A DNA stretch of 64,000 nt from Corallococcus sp. AS-1-6 (GTDB taxonomy: Bacteria > Myxococcota > Myxococcia > Myxococcales > Myxococcaceae), in contig NZ_JAIQDE010000013.1 in NCBI RefSeq assembly GCF_020037015.1, forward strand, positions 62,001 to 126,000, given 5' to 3'. The notes below the pieces were generated by a model, which worked only from the letters and a program-made list of their open reading frames with translations, had not been told where the DNA came from and did no database searches. The translations under genes were made by a program, and so were the position numbers. Below, in pieces: positions 46,705 to 55,324 of the stretch (positions are counted from its first letter, which is position 1; the number at the start of each line of letters is the position of its first letter).

Positions 46705-48414
46705 ATGCGTGCGCAATTCTTGTTCATCCTCATCCCGGCCTTGATCGCGCCGGGCACGTACGCCGGAGCGCGGGACCCCCGCCCGCAGGATGCTGGCGCG
46801 GCCTCACATGGGGCGCATGGCAAGCCTTCCGCGCTGTCGAGCCTGACGTCGCTCGCCCAGGGCGCGGTGCTCTTCGACGACCTGGGGAGCTTCCAGCGGA
46901 AGGTGACGACCCGCTCGCCCGAAGCGCAGGCCTTCTTCGACCAGGGGATGCGGCTCACGTATGCCTTCAACCACGACGAGGCCGCGCGCTCGTTCGCCCG
47001 CGCCGCGCAGTTGGACCCCTCCTGCGCCAGTTGCTTCTGGGGCGTCGCCCTGGTGCTCGGGCCCAACTACAACGTGCCCATGCTGCCGGACCGGGCCGCG
47101 ACCGCGTGGACGGCCCTTCAGAAGGCGCAGGCGCTCGCCCCCACGGCGACCCCCACGGAGCAGGCGCTCATCGGCGCGCTGTCCCAGCGCTACGGCGGGC
47201 CGGAGCCCCGCACGCCCGAGGAGATGAAGCCCTTCTCCCAGGCCTACGCCAACGCCATGCGCGACGTGGCGAAGCGCTTCCCGGAGGACAACGACGTGCA
47301 GGTGCTCTTCGCTGAGTCCCTGATGGACCTCAACCCGTGGAAGCTGTGGACGCTGGAGGGCAAGCCGGCGCCGGGGACGGGAGAGATTGTCTCGCGGCTG
47401 GAGTCGGTGCTCGCGCGCGCGCCGGACCACCCGGGCGCCAATCACTATTACATCCACGCCGTCGAGGCCTCGGAGCACCCCGAGCGCGCGTTGCCCTCCG
47501 CGGACCGGCTGCCAGGGCTGATGCCCGGCGCGGGCCACGTCGTCCACATGCCGGCGCACATCTACCAGCGGGTGGGCCGGTACGCGGACGCCTCGGAGAG
47601 CAACCGCCGCGCCGTCCAGGCGGACAACGCCTACCTGCGCCAGGTGGAGCCCATTGGCTACTACCCGATGTATCTGGCCCACAACTGGGGCTTCCTGTCG
47701 TTCTCCGCCTCCATGGAGGGGCGCGCGGGCGAGTCCATCCGCGCCGCGCGCGAGTCCGCGAACGCCCTGCCGCCGGAGATGCTGACGGAGATGCCGGGCA
47801 TGGACTTCTTCGCCTCCGAGCCCCTGCTCGCGATGGTGCGCTTCGGGCGCTACGACGCGCTGCTCAAGGAGCCCCGGCCGGACCCGAGGTACCCGGTGCT
47901 CACGGGGCTGTGGCTGCACGCGCACGGGCTGGCGCTCGCGGCGAAGGGAGACTTCGACAGGGCCCGCGCGGAGCACGCGGAGCTGGTGAAGCTGGCCGCC
48001 AGCGTCCCCGACACGATGACCGCCGGAAACAACTCAGCGAAGGACGTGCTGGACGTGGCGGCCCGCGTGCTCGACGCCTCCATCGCCGAGCGCCAGGGCC
48101 GCGCCGACGCGCTGACCCGCTGGGAGGACGCGGTGCGCGCCGCGGATCAACTGGCCTACTCGGAGCCCAGCGACTGGTTCTACCCCGTGCGCCACTTCCA
48201 GGGCGCGGCGCTGCTGGACGCGGAGCAGTACAAGGCCGCGGAGGCCGTCTACCGGGAGGACCTGCGCCGCAACCCCGGCAACGGCTGGGCCCTCTTCGGG
48301 CTCGCCATGTCGTTGAAGGGGCAGGGCCGCACGGCCGAGGCCAACGCCGTGCAGCAGCGCTTCAAGACGGCCTGGGCGGGCTCCGACTTCGCGCTCACCC
48401 GCACGGCCTTCTGA
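46705..48414 (+). CDS. Exported TPR-family protein
   Basis: This is a 569-residue protein with signal peptide (1-21) and TPR-like helices throughout, for example DQGMRLTYAFNHDEAARSFA, GVALVLGPNYNVPM, and a conserved block around NHYYIHAVEASEHPERALPS and VHMPAHIYQRVGRY. These fit a widespread family of secreted TPR proteins of unknown function with conserved His and Asn. ATG 46705 is at the start of the signal peptide, with a G-rich ribosome site. It ends two bases before the convergent isomerase-like gene. Confidence 0.75.
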   Translation: MRAQFLFILIPALIAPGTYAGARDPRPQDAGAASHGAHGKPSALSSLTSLAQGAVLFDDLGSFQRKVTTRSPEAQAFFDQGMRLTYAFNHDEAARSFARAAQLDPSCASCFWGVALVLGPNYNVPMLPDRAATAWTALQKAQALAPTATPTEQALIGALSQRYGGPEPRTPEEMKPFSQAYANAMRDVAKRFPEDNDVQVLFAESLMDLNPWKLWTLEGKPAPGTGEIVSRLESVLARAPDHPGANHYYIHAVEASEHPERALPSADRLPGLMPGAGHVVHMPAHIYQRVGRYADASESNRRAVQADNAYLRQVEPIGYYPMYLAHNWGFLSFSASMEGRAGESIRAARESANALPPEMLTEMPGMDFFASEPLLAMVRFGRYDALLKEPRPDPRYPVLTGLWLHAHGLALAAKGDFDRARAEHAELVKLAASVPDTMTAGNNSAKDVLDVAARVLDASIAERQGRADALTRWEDAVRAADQLAYSEPSDWFYPVRHFQGAALLDAEQYKAAEAVYREDLRRNPGNGWALFGLAMSLKGQGRTAEANAVQQRFKTAWAGSDFALTRTAF

Positions 48415-48416
48415 CG

Positions 48417-48908
48417 TCAGCGCGCTCCGGCGCGGCGGAAGCCGTACACCCACGCGCCCGCGGCGACGAGCGCGGGCAGCACTACGGACACCGTGAGCGC
48501 GCCGAACACGGCGTCGTTCACGGGCTGCCCGATGAAGTCCACGCCGGACACGCGCAGCCACGCCTTCACGCAGGTGATGCCCCAGTTGGCCCAGTTGGCG
48601 GCGATGACCGCCCAGGCCAGCCGCCGCTGCCCCACGGGGCCGTAGCGCAGCATGGGCAGCGTCCACGCGACGCCCAGGAGGAAGAACGTGCCCATGAGCG
48701 CGTTCAGGTGCGCGGCGAGCGCCATCCGCGGATCCGCTGGCACCTTGCCCGTCATCGCCGCGGAGACGTAGCCGCCGGTGAGCAGGCCCACCAGCATCAG
48801 CCACGCCGCCGCGTGGGCCATCAGCCGGGCGGGGGGCTGGACGAGCGGGACGACGGTGGACTCGGTGACGACGGCCTCGGACAGGGGACGGGCGGAAGCA
48901 GGGCGCAT
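48417..48908 (-). CDS. Hydroxylaminobenzene mutase / styrene-oxide-isomerase-family membrane protein
   Basis: This is a 163-residue protein with four hydrophobic helices (about 29-50, 64-88, 95-115, 130-155). The DPRMALAAHLNALMGTFFLL and AANWANWG stretches fit HabA/HabB-type hydroxylaminobenzene mutases and the related styrene oxide isomerases, which rearrange their substrates within the membrane with no redox change. The gene is 68 bp downstream of the outer-membrane barrel gene and probably ends the four-gene operon with DLH and MFS. Family assignment is by pattern only; the substrate is not known. Confidence 0.6.
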   Translation of the reverse strand: MRPASARPLSEAVVTESTVVPLVQPPARLMAHAAAWLMLVGLLTGGYVSAAMTGKVPADPRMALAAHLNALMGTFFLLGVAWTLPMLRYGPVGQRRLAWAVIAANWANWGITCVKAWLRVSGVDFIGQPVNDAVFGALTVSVVLPALVAAGAWVYGFRRAGAR

Positions 48909-48976
48909 GGTGGGCGGAGCGCCATCCTCGCACCCGGCCGCGCGCGGACGCCAATCGCGGGGCCTGACTCCCAGCG

Positions 48977-50374
48977 TCAGAAGCGGGCCTGGAGCAGCAC
49001 GTTGACGCCCACGGCGTTCGCGGGCTGGAGGACGGGCCTGGAGCCCCCCGTCTCGTCATCCTCGAAGCGGGTCCGGTTCGGGTCGTGCGTGTAGGAGACC
49101 TCCGCCAGCACGCCAGCGATGGCCCCCAGGTCCCAGCGGGCCGTGGCCTTCACCGTCACCACCAGCCCCGGGTCCACGCCCTCGGGCAGGACGCCGAGGA
49201 TGTTGGGCCCCTGGAACACGACGACGGTGTCGCCGAACAGCGGGTTCGCCGTTGCGTACCGCAGCGAGGCGGGGCGGGTGACGCGCACGAGCAGCCCGGG
49301 CGTCAGCCCCCAGTCCTGGAGGTGGTAGTCACTGCTCAGCGTGCCGGAGACCTCCGCGCGGGTCTCCGCGTCGCTCAGGAAGTCCTGGTACGGAGGAAAC
49401 CCGGGCACGTCTGTCTGGATGAAGGAGAGCGTGCGGACGTAGGCCAGCGCGTGCGCGCGCCAGAAGCCCTGCTTCACCCGCGCCTCCAGGGCCCCCGCCC
49501 CCGCGGTCTGCGTGCTCCGTCGGGGAGCGTCCGCCTCTGGATCCACCAGCCCCTGGGACACGAGGCTGCCCTCCAGCGACACCGACGCGGCGAAGCCTCC
49601 CGGGTACGTCTCCGGCTGGAAGAAGCGCTCGAAGAAGGTCGGGTCGCCCTGGTACAGCGCCAGGTCGACGTTGTTCCCCACGGGGGCGCCGCGGTGCCAG
49701 ACCGCGCCCAGCGAGGCCCCCTTCACGGGGACGTGCAGCTCGACGCCCCGGATCGCGACGCCGGGGATCTGCCCCCGGTTGAGCACGGTGCCCTTCGCGG
49801 CCAGCCGCAGCTCGGGCGTGACGTCCAGGAAGCCGCCCGCGAGCAAGGCGTAGCGGCGCGAGGACTCCAGCCGCAGGTCATCGGCGACGTTGGCGGACTT
49901 GAGCGCCACGAAGGCGTCCCAGTGCATCCGGGACAAGCGCAGCTCCAGCGCGGACTCGTTCCCCGCGCGGCGGGGGAAGGCCTGGCGCTCCCAGGTGACC
50001 GGCCACGTGAAGCCCATGTGGAGCCGCGACGTGTTCACCGGGTGCACCGCCACGGCGAGTCCCTCTCCGGACTCCCAGCCCGAGGGCCGGTAGCGCAGCC
50101 GCACGTTGCTGCCGAAGTCCTGCAAGGCAATGCCCTGGGTGCCCGGCGTGCTCAGGAAGAGCGACAGCGTGGCCTCCGCGCGCAGGCCCGACGCGAGCTC
50201 CGGCGTATGGCCTTCCAGCGCCGCGTGGAAGGCCGTGCCCGAGCCCTCCGCGTCGATGTCCTCGTCGACCCCCTGGAAGGACAGCCGCGCGTCGAAGGGC
50301 GGTTCGGTGACGGCGGGAGCGGGGGCCTGTCCCAGACAGAGCAGCAGGGGAAGCGTCAGGAGTGGAGATGCCAT
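48977..50374 (-). CDS. Outer-membrane beta-barrel protein
   Basis: This is a 465-residue precursor with signal peptide (about 1-20), alternating amphipathic strands and a C-terminal Phe (LLQARF), as in barrel proteins. No named porin family is clear. The strands LHMGFTWPVTWERQ and VELHVPVKGASLGAVW are representative. It lies between the MFS gene and the isomerase-like gene with gaps of 22 and 68 bp, suggesting it serves as the outer-membrane entry for the operon's substrate. Confidence 0.7.
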   Translation of the reverse strand: MASPLLTLPLLLCLGQAPAPAVTEPPFDARLSFQGVDEDIDAEGSGTAFHAALEGHTPELASGLRAEATLSLFLSTPGTQGIALQDFGSNVRLRYRPSGWESGEGLAVAVHPVNTSRLHMGFTWPVTWERQAFPRRAGNESALELRLSRMHWDAFVALKSANVADDLRLESSRRYALLAGGFLDVTPELRLAAKGTVLNRGQIPGVAIRGVELHVPVKGASLGAVWHRGAPVGNNVDLALYQGDPTFFERFFQPETYPGGFAASVSLEGSLVSQGLVDPEADAPRRSTQTAGAGALEARVKQGFWRAHALAYVRTLSFIQTDVPGFPPYQDFLSDAETRAEVSGTLSSDYHLQDWGLTPGLLVRVTRPASLRYATANPLFGDTVVVFQGPNILGVLPEGVDPGLVVTVKATARWDLGAIAGVLAEVSYTHDPNRTRFEDDETGGSRPVLQPANAVGVNVLLQARF

Positions 50375-50396
50375 GGGGGCGCGCGTCTAGCACGTC

Positions 50397-51689
50397 TCAG
50401 GGCGCGGTGTCGGGGACGGCGTCGATGCGGCTGTGACGCCGGGTGTCTGGCATCACCGTGTAGACGAGCAGCGAGCAGAAGATGCACGCCGTGACGTACC
50501 AGAAGAACCACGCCTCGTACCCGGCCAGCTTCAGGCGCGTGCCCACGTACTCCGCGGTGCCGCCGAAGAGGGACACCGTCAGCGCGTAGGGCAGCCCCAC
50601 GCCCAGGGCGCGGATGCGCGCGGGGAACAGCTCCGCCTTCACCACCGCGTTGATGGACGTGTAGCCGGAGAGGATGACCAGCGCGGCCATCACCAGCATG
50701 AACGCGGTGAAGGCGTCCCGCGTCCGCGTCAGCGCCGTGAGCAGCGGCACCGTGAACAGCGTCCCCAGGATGCCGAACCCCATCAGCACCGGCCGGCGCC
50801 CCACCTTGTCCGAGACGAAGCCGAGCACCGGCTGGAGGAACATGTAGAGGAACAGCGAGCCCGCGGAGATGAGCGTGGCCTCGTCCCGCGTCAGCCCCAC
50901 GGAGTTCACCAGGAACTTCTGCATGTAGACGGTGTATGTGTAGAAGGCCAGCGTGCCGCCCATCGTGAGCCCCACCACGACGGCGATCTCCTTCGGGTGG
51001 CGCAGCAGCTCCCGCATGGGGTGGTGCTCGGACTGCTTCGCGGCCTCGCGGGTGAAGGCCTCCGTCTCCACCATGTTGCGGCGCATGTAGAAGCCGAAGA
51101 TGGCCAGCGCCGCGCCAATGCCAAACGGGATGCGCCAGCCCCAGGCCTCCAGTTGCGGGCCCGTCAACACCAGCCGCTGCAACACCAGAAGAGTCAGCGT
51201 GGCCAGGAGCTGCCCCAGGATGAGCGTGACGTACTGGAAGGAGCTGTAGAAGCCCCGGTGGCGGGAGGTGGCCACCTCGCTCAGGTAGGTGGCGCTGGTG
51301 CCGTACTCGCCGCCCAAAGAGAGGCCCTGGAGCAGCCGCGCGAGCATCAGCACCACGGGCGCCGCCACGCCGATGCGCGCGTACGTGGGGCACACGGCGA
51401 TGACCAGCGAGCCCAGGCACATCAGCGTGACGGACAACGTCAGCGCGGACCGGCGGCCCCGGAGGTCCGCGTAGAGCCCCATCACCCAGCCGCCCACCGG
51501 CCGGATGAGGAAGCCCAGCGCGAACACCCCGGCGGTGTTGAGCTGCCGCACCAGCGGGTCCGCGTCCGGGAAGAACGCCTGCGCGAAGTACAGCGAGAAC
51601 GCCGAGTAGACGTAGAAGTCGTACCACTCGATGAGGTTGCCCACCGAGCCGCCGAAGATGGAGAGCAGCCGCTGCCGCAAGGGGGACAT
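50397..51689 (-). CDS. MFS metabolite:H+ symporter (KgtP/MHS type)
   Basis: This is a 430-residue carrier with 12 predicted helices. The start FGGSVGNLIEWYDFYVYSAF and the loop GLYADLRGRRSALTLS are hallmarks of the metabolite:H+ symporter group (KgtP, ProP, ShiA). Asp/Glu in the first helix and the RRPVLMGFG motif between helices 8 and 9 are present. It would import an organic acid. Gap to DLH is 12 bp. The neighbours suggest an aromatic-derived acid, but alpha-ketoglutarate or a similar acid is possible. Confidence 0.85.
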   Translation of the reverse strand: MSPLRQRLLSIFGGSVGNLIEWYDFYVYSAFSLYFAQAFFPDADPLVRQLNTAGVFALGFLIRPVGGWVMGLYADLRGRRSALTLSVTLMCLGSLVIAVCPTYARIGVAAPVVLMLARLLQGLSLGGEYGTSATYLSEVATSRHRGFYSSFQYVTLILGQLLATLTLLVLQRLVLTGPQLEAWGWRIPFGIGAALAIFGFYMRRNMVETEAFTREAAKQSEHHPMRELLRHPKEIAVVVGLTMGGTLAFYTYTVYMQKFLVNSVGLTRDEATLISAGSLFLYMFLQPVLGFVSDKVGRRPVLMGFGILGTLFTVPLLTALTRTRDAFTAFMLVMAALVILSGYTSINAVVKAELFPARIRALGVGLPYALTVSLFGGTAEYVGTRLKLAGYEAWFFWYVTACIFCSLLVYTVMPDTRRHSRIDAVPDTAP

Positions 51690-51701
51690 CGGGCGTGGGG
51701 C

Positions 51702-52442
51702 TCAGGCCTTCAACGTGCGGCCGAACAGGTCCTCGAGCCGCTTCCAGTGCGTCTCCGCGACCTCCGCGTTGAACGCGGGCGTGCCCGCCACCGAGTAGCC
51801 GTGCTGCGCGCCGGGGTAGAGCTCCGAGCGGTACTTCACGCCCGCGTCCTTCAGCGCTGCCTCCAGCGTGCGGATGGCGTCCGCGGGCATGGAGTTGTCG
51901 TTGTCCGCGTGGCCGAAGTACAGCTCCGCCTTCACCTGGTTCACCCGGCGGTGGGGGCTGTCGGGCGAGTCCGTGGCCAGCCGGCCGCCATGGGACGACG
52001 CCACCGCGCCGATGCGGTCCGGGAAGTCCGCGCCCATGCGCACGGCGAGGCCGCCGCTGAAGCAGTAGCCGGCCACGCCCGCCTTCGGGCCCTTCACGAA
52101 GGGCTGCCGCGCGAGGAAGTCCAGCACCGCGCCCGCGTCCATCTTCAGGCGCTCCGGCGTCAGCGCTCCGGCGAGGCCGAAGAAGCGCTTGCGGAACGCC
52201 TCGTCCGCGAAGGAGCCCCGGGCGAGGTCCAGCTTCGAGGTGGGCCCCTCCCGGTAGAACACGTTGGGCAGCAGCACGACGTAGCCGGACTTCGACAGGC
52301 GCCGGGCCATGTCCTCGAAGACGGGGCGGATGCCAAAGGCATCCGGAATCATGATGACCGCCGGCCACGGCCCGGAGCCCTCCGGCCGGGCCCACTTCGC
52401 GTCCATCACTCCGTCCGCGGTCTTGATGTCGACGTCCTGCAT
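51702..52442 (-). CDS. Dienelactone hydrolase-family protein
   Basis: This is a 246-residue alpha/beta hydrolase with the DLH triad: Cys in GYCFSGG, Asp in GHADND and His in QHGYSV. DLH proper opens dienelactone to maleylacetate in chlorocatechol breakdown, though many relatives have other substrates. ATG 52442 is chosen because homologues start near ADGVMDAKWARP; upstream frame has no homology. It is the first gene of the likely four-gene operon. Confidence 0.85.
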   Translation of the reverse strand: MQDVDIKTADGVMDAKWARPEGSGPWPAVIMIPDAFGIRPVFEDMARRLSKSGYVVLLPNVFYREGPTSKLDLARGSFADEAFRKRFFGLAGALTPERLKMDAGAVLDFLARQPFVKGPKAGVAGYCFSGGLAVRMGADFPDRIGAVASSHGGRLATDSPDSPHRRVNQVKAELYFGHADNDNSMPADAIRTLEAALKDAGVKYRSELYPGAQHGYSVAGTPAFNAEVAETHWKRLEDLFGRTLKA

Positions 52443-52571
52443 GGCGTGGGTGACCTCCCGCGCGGGCGGTGCATGCGCCCGGCAGGAGGGTGACACCACA
52501 CGCGCGGGCTGCGCGCCATCCGTTTCGTGACGGGCCCCCTCCTCCCCGCGCGAAACGGACACTGGCCTGGA

Positions 52572-53438
52572 CTACTTGACGCAGTTGCTCCAGCCGCGCT
52601 TGCTGTTGCTGACCGTCATCTCCCAGTAGCGGGTGCCGCTGTTGTAGTCGATGGAGACGCCGTCGTTGTAATCGCTGGTGTTGAAGTTGCCGCCGATGCC
52701 GGACAGCAGGCAGGCCACGCCACCCGGGTCGTAGGCCAGGTTGTGCGTGAAGGTGCCGGGGTTGCCCGCGATCCACAGCCAGCCGCCCGCGTCCGTGGGG
52801 ACGTCCACGCAGATGGCGCGAGCGCCGCCGGACGCGCCCAGGTTGCCGCCCAGGTACCAGTTGTACCCGTCATTCCAGACCCGGGCGTAGTCGGAGTTGG
52901 ACGTGAAGCCGCCCGCGGCCTCCACCTGCGTGAGGAAGCAGCGGCGCGACGCGGTGACCGCGCCCAGCAGCTTCGCCGCCTGGCCGTCGTACCAGGCCAT
53001 CTCCGGGGTGCGGTTGGTGGCGGTGTTGAGGCATTGGACGGCCGTGCTCAGCGCCTTGCTGTTGGACTGGTTGATGAAGATCTGCCAGTTGCCCGCGTAC
53101 TGGAACACGCCCGCGCCCGCCCAACTGGTGCCCTTCAGGTTGCCCTGGATGCCGCGCAGGAAGCAGGTCCGGTTCGTCGCGGTCCCGATGGCCGTGGAGG
53201 TCAGGCCGTTGGCGGAGGTGCCCCACCAGTACGAGCCGCCCAGGGACACCGCCTGCTCGCTCGTCCCGAGCGCCGCGTCCTCCGGGGCCACGGGGGCGGC
53301 CGTCTCGGTGACGGCGTCGCCCGGCGCGGCCTCGCCCATCATGGCTTCGTCCATCATCGGGTCGCCGCCGCAGCCCGCCGCGAAGAGGCAAAGGGGCGCC
53401 GCCAGGAACAGCTTCCGCGCGAAGTGATTCGTGTGCAT
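52572..53438 (-). CDS. Lipoprotein with three internal repeats
   Basis: This is a 288-residue lipoprotein (FAAGC). After a Pro/Ala/Glu spacer three repeats of about 70 residues follow, each starting with a C-FL--I-GN-like strand and ending with a Cys near a W or Y (NRTCFLRGIQGNL; SRRCFLTQVEAAGGF; GVACLLSGIGGNF). The cysteines could bridge each repeat. The family is myxobacterial in style; no function known. ATG 53438 has GGAGAAG upstream. It is divergent from the hydrolase-like gene across a 236-bp gap with a triple repeat. Confidence 0.75.
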   Translation of the reverse strand: MHTNHFARKLFLAAPLCLFAAGCGGDPMMDEAMMGEAAPGDAVTETAAPVAPEDAALGTSEQAVSLGGSYWWGTSANGLTSTAIGTATNRTCFLRGIQGNLKGTSWAGAGVFQYAGNWQIFINQSNSKALSTAVQCLNTATNRTPEMAWYDGQAAKLLGAVTASRRCFLTQVEAAGGFTSNSDYARVWNDGYNWYLGGNLGASGGARAICVDVPTDAGGWLWIAGNPGTFTHNLAYDPGGVACLLSGIGGNFNTSDYNDGVSIDYNSGTRYWEMTVSNSKRGWSNCVK

Positions 53439-53536
53439 GTCGCTTCTCCGTCGTTTGGAAATGCCGTGGCGGGCCATGAGCAACGGGGATGCCAGCGCCG
53501 CGTCCCTGGAGCGCGTGCCGACACTGGGCGTGGGGA

Positions 53537-53605
53537 ACGGCAAGCCTTGCGCGTCCACGCCGCGTGCGGGACGGCAAGGCTTGCACGGACGGCAAGAGTT
53601 GCACG
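53537..53605. promoter_or_regulatory. Three copies of GCAAG-N-CTTGC-type palindrome
   Basis: 17-base units at 53537-53553, 53571-53587 and 53589-53605 share ACGGCAAG--TTGC-CG. Copies 1 and 2 carry the perfect dyad GCAAG-N-CTTGC, copy 3 has one change. They lie between two divergent promoters, as expected for sites of a repressor or activator serving both genes. Confidence 0.6.
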
Positions 53606-53674
53606 AGGTGTCCTCCGAGCGCGGCTCCTGGCAGGATCGCGCGCGAGCCAAAGGAGCGGGAGGGCAAGGTGGGC

Positions 53675-54790
53675 ATGCATCGCGAAGGCGCGGCCGGGGT
53701 CCGGATGCTGTTGCTGCTGGCCGCGTTGGCCGGGGCCGACGCGCGGGCGGAGGTGACGCGCGCGGAGTTCCTGGTGCCGTCGGAGGAGGGCATCGAGGTG
53801 TCCGTGCGCGAGGTGAAGGACACGGGCATGCAGGTGGCCAACCTGCCGCCGCTCATCCTCCTGCACGGCGCGCGGGTGCCGGGGCGGGCCTCGTTCGACC
53901 TGCCCGTCGAGGGCGGCTCCCTGGCGGCGGAGCTCGCCCGCGCGGGGCACGCGGTGTACCTCATGGATGCGCGCGGCTATGGCGGCTCCACGCGGCCCCT
54001 GGCCATGAGCACGCCCGCGAGGGGCCGGCCCCTGGTGGGCTCGCACGAGGTCGTCCAGGACGTGCACGCGGTGGTGGGCTGGGTGAAGGCGCGCACGGGG
54101 CAGCGCCGCGTGGGGTTGGTGGGCTGGGCCACGGGAGGGCACTGGGCGGGCATGTACGCCAGCCTCCATCCGGACGACGTCAGCCACCTGGTGATGCTCA
54201 ACGCGCTCTACGCGGGCAGCGCGGAGCACAAGATGCTGGGGAAGGGCACGGACTTCGAGGACCCGAAGCGGCCGGGGCACTTCAACGCGGAAGGCCTGGG
54301 CGCCTACCGGTGGAACACAGGCGCGTCGCTGATGGCCGTGTGGGACCGGCAGCTCCCCGAGGCGGAAGAGGAGCGGGTGAAGTGGAGGGACCCGGAGGTG
54401 GCGGCGTCGTTCCAGCGCGAGGCGGTCACGAGTGATCCGCTGGGGCCGTCACGCACGCCGTTCGCCTTCCGGGCGCCGTCCGGGGCGTTGGAGGACAGCT
54501 TCTACCTGGCCACGGGACGGCAGTTGTGGGACGGGGCGTCCATCACGGCGAAGGTGCTCATCCTGCGCGCGGAGAACGACTTCTGGAGCCGGCCGGAGGA
54601 CGTCACGCGCCTCCAGGAGCACCTGAACCACGCGGCCAGCGTGAAGGCCGTGGTGCTCCCGGGCGCGACGCACTTCGTGCACCTGGAGCGGCCGGAGCGG
54701 GGCCGCCGGCTCCTCATGGACGAGCTGCTGCGCTTCACCGGCGCCCGCGTCACCCCCGCGACGAAGCCCCCGAAGCCGGCCCCGCCGTGA
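53675..54790 (+). CDS. Exported alpha/beta-hydrolase-fold protein lacking Ser nucleophile
   Basis: This is a 371-residue protein with a signal peptide (about 1-25). The hydrolase fold is plain: HGARVPG, DARGYGGS, the elbow VGWATGG, the acid in AENDFWSRPED and the His in GATHFVHLERP. In the elbow the nucleophile position is Ala152 (GCC) where GWSTGG is normal, so usual Ser-His-Asp catalysis should fail. It may be a binding protein or use another residue (Thr153 is adjacent). ATG 53675 is supported by homology; the gene shares a repeat-rich promoter region with the divergent lipoprotein gene. Confidence 0.75.
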   Translation: MHREGAAGVRMLLLLAALAGADARAEVTRAEFLVPSEEGIEVSVREVKDTGMQVANLPPLILLHGARVPGRASFDLPVEGGSLAAELARAGHAVYLMDARGYGGSTRPLAMSTPARGRPLVGSHEVVQDVHAVVGWVKARTGQRRVGLVGWATGGHWAGMYASLHPDDVSHLVMLNALYAGSAEHKMLGKGTDFEDPKRPGHFNAEGLGAYRWNTGASLMAVWDRQLPEAEEERVKWRDPEVAASFQREAVTSDPLGPSRTPFAFRAPSGALEDSFYLATGRQLWDGASITAKVLILRAENDFWSRPEDVTRLQEHLNHAASVKAVVLPGATHFVHLERPERGRRLLMDELLRFTGARVTPATKPPKPAPP

Positions 54791-54808
54791 GCCGCTAGAC
54801 TGGTGGGG

Positions 54809-55324
54809 ATGATTTCCATCCGGAGACTCGAACAGGCGACCCCCGGGGAGCTGGAGGCGCTGGCCGAACTGCTCATCGACTCCGTCGAAGGCGGCGCGTC
54901 GGTGGGCTTCCTGCCGCCGCTCTCGCGGGACGCGGCGGAGGGGTACTGGCGGGGCGTGCTCGCGGCGCTGGGGCCGGGGCTGCTGCTCTGGGTCGCGGAG
55001 GTGGACGGGCGCATCGACGGCACCGTGCAGCTCGCGCCGTCGCTGCGTCCCAACGGGCTGCACCGCGCGGAGGTGCAGAAGCTGCTCGTGCACTCGCGGG
55101 CCCGAGGCCAGGGGCTCGCGTCGCGGCTGCTCCAGGAGGTCGAGCAGTACGCCCGGGGCGCGGGGCGCACGCTGCTGGTGCTCGACACGCTGGCGGGCTC
55201 GAAGGCGGAGGCCGTCTACCGGCACTTCCAGTGGCAGCGCGCCGGAGAGATTCCCGACTGGGCGCGGCACACCGACGGTGAGCTGCACCCCACGGTCCTC
55301 TTCTTCAAGCGACTGGTCCCCTGA
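54809..55324 (+). CDS. GNAT-family N-acetyltransferase
   Basis: This is a 171-residue acetyltransferase. The acetyl-CoA loop is HSRARGQGLASRLLQEV, and the fold starts with the usual beta strand (ISIRRLEQATPGEL). The C-terminal part VLDTLAGSKAEAVYRHFQWQR is typical of the family. Start at ATG 54809; a GTG six bases upstream is possible. It converges with the following gene (20-base overlap of 3' ends). Acceptor unknown. Confidence 0.8.
   Translation: MISIRRLEQATPGELEALAELLIDSVEGGASVGFLPPLSRDAAEGYWRGVLAALGPGLLLWVAEVDGRIDGTVQLAPSLRPNGLHRAEVQKLLVHSRARGQGLASRLLQEVEQYARGAGRTLLVLDTLAGSKAEAVYRHFQWQRAGEIPDWARHTDGELHPTVLFFKRLVP

Noticed and set aside
53537..53605. CRISPR-like repeats
   Set aside because: Three 17-base palindromic units without equal spacers and with no cas genes; better read as operator sites.
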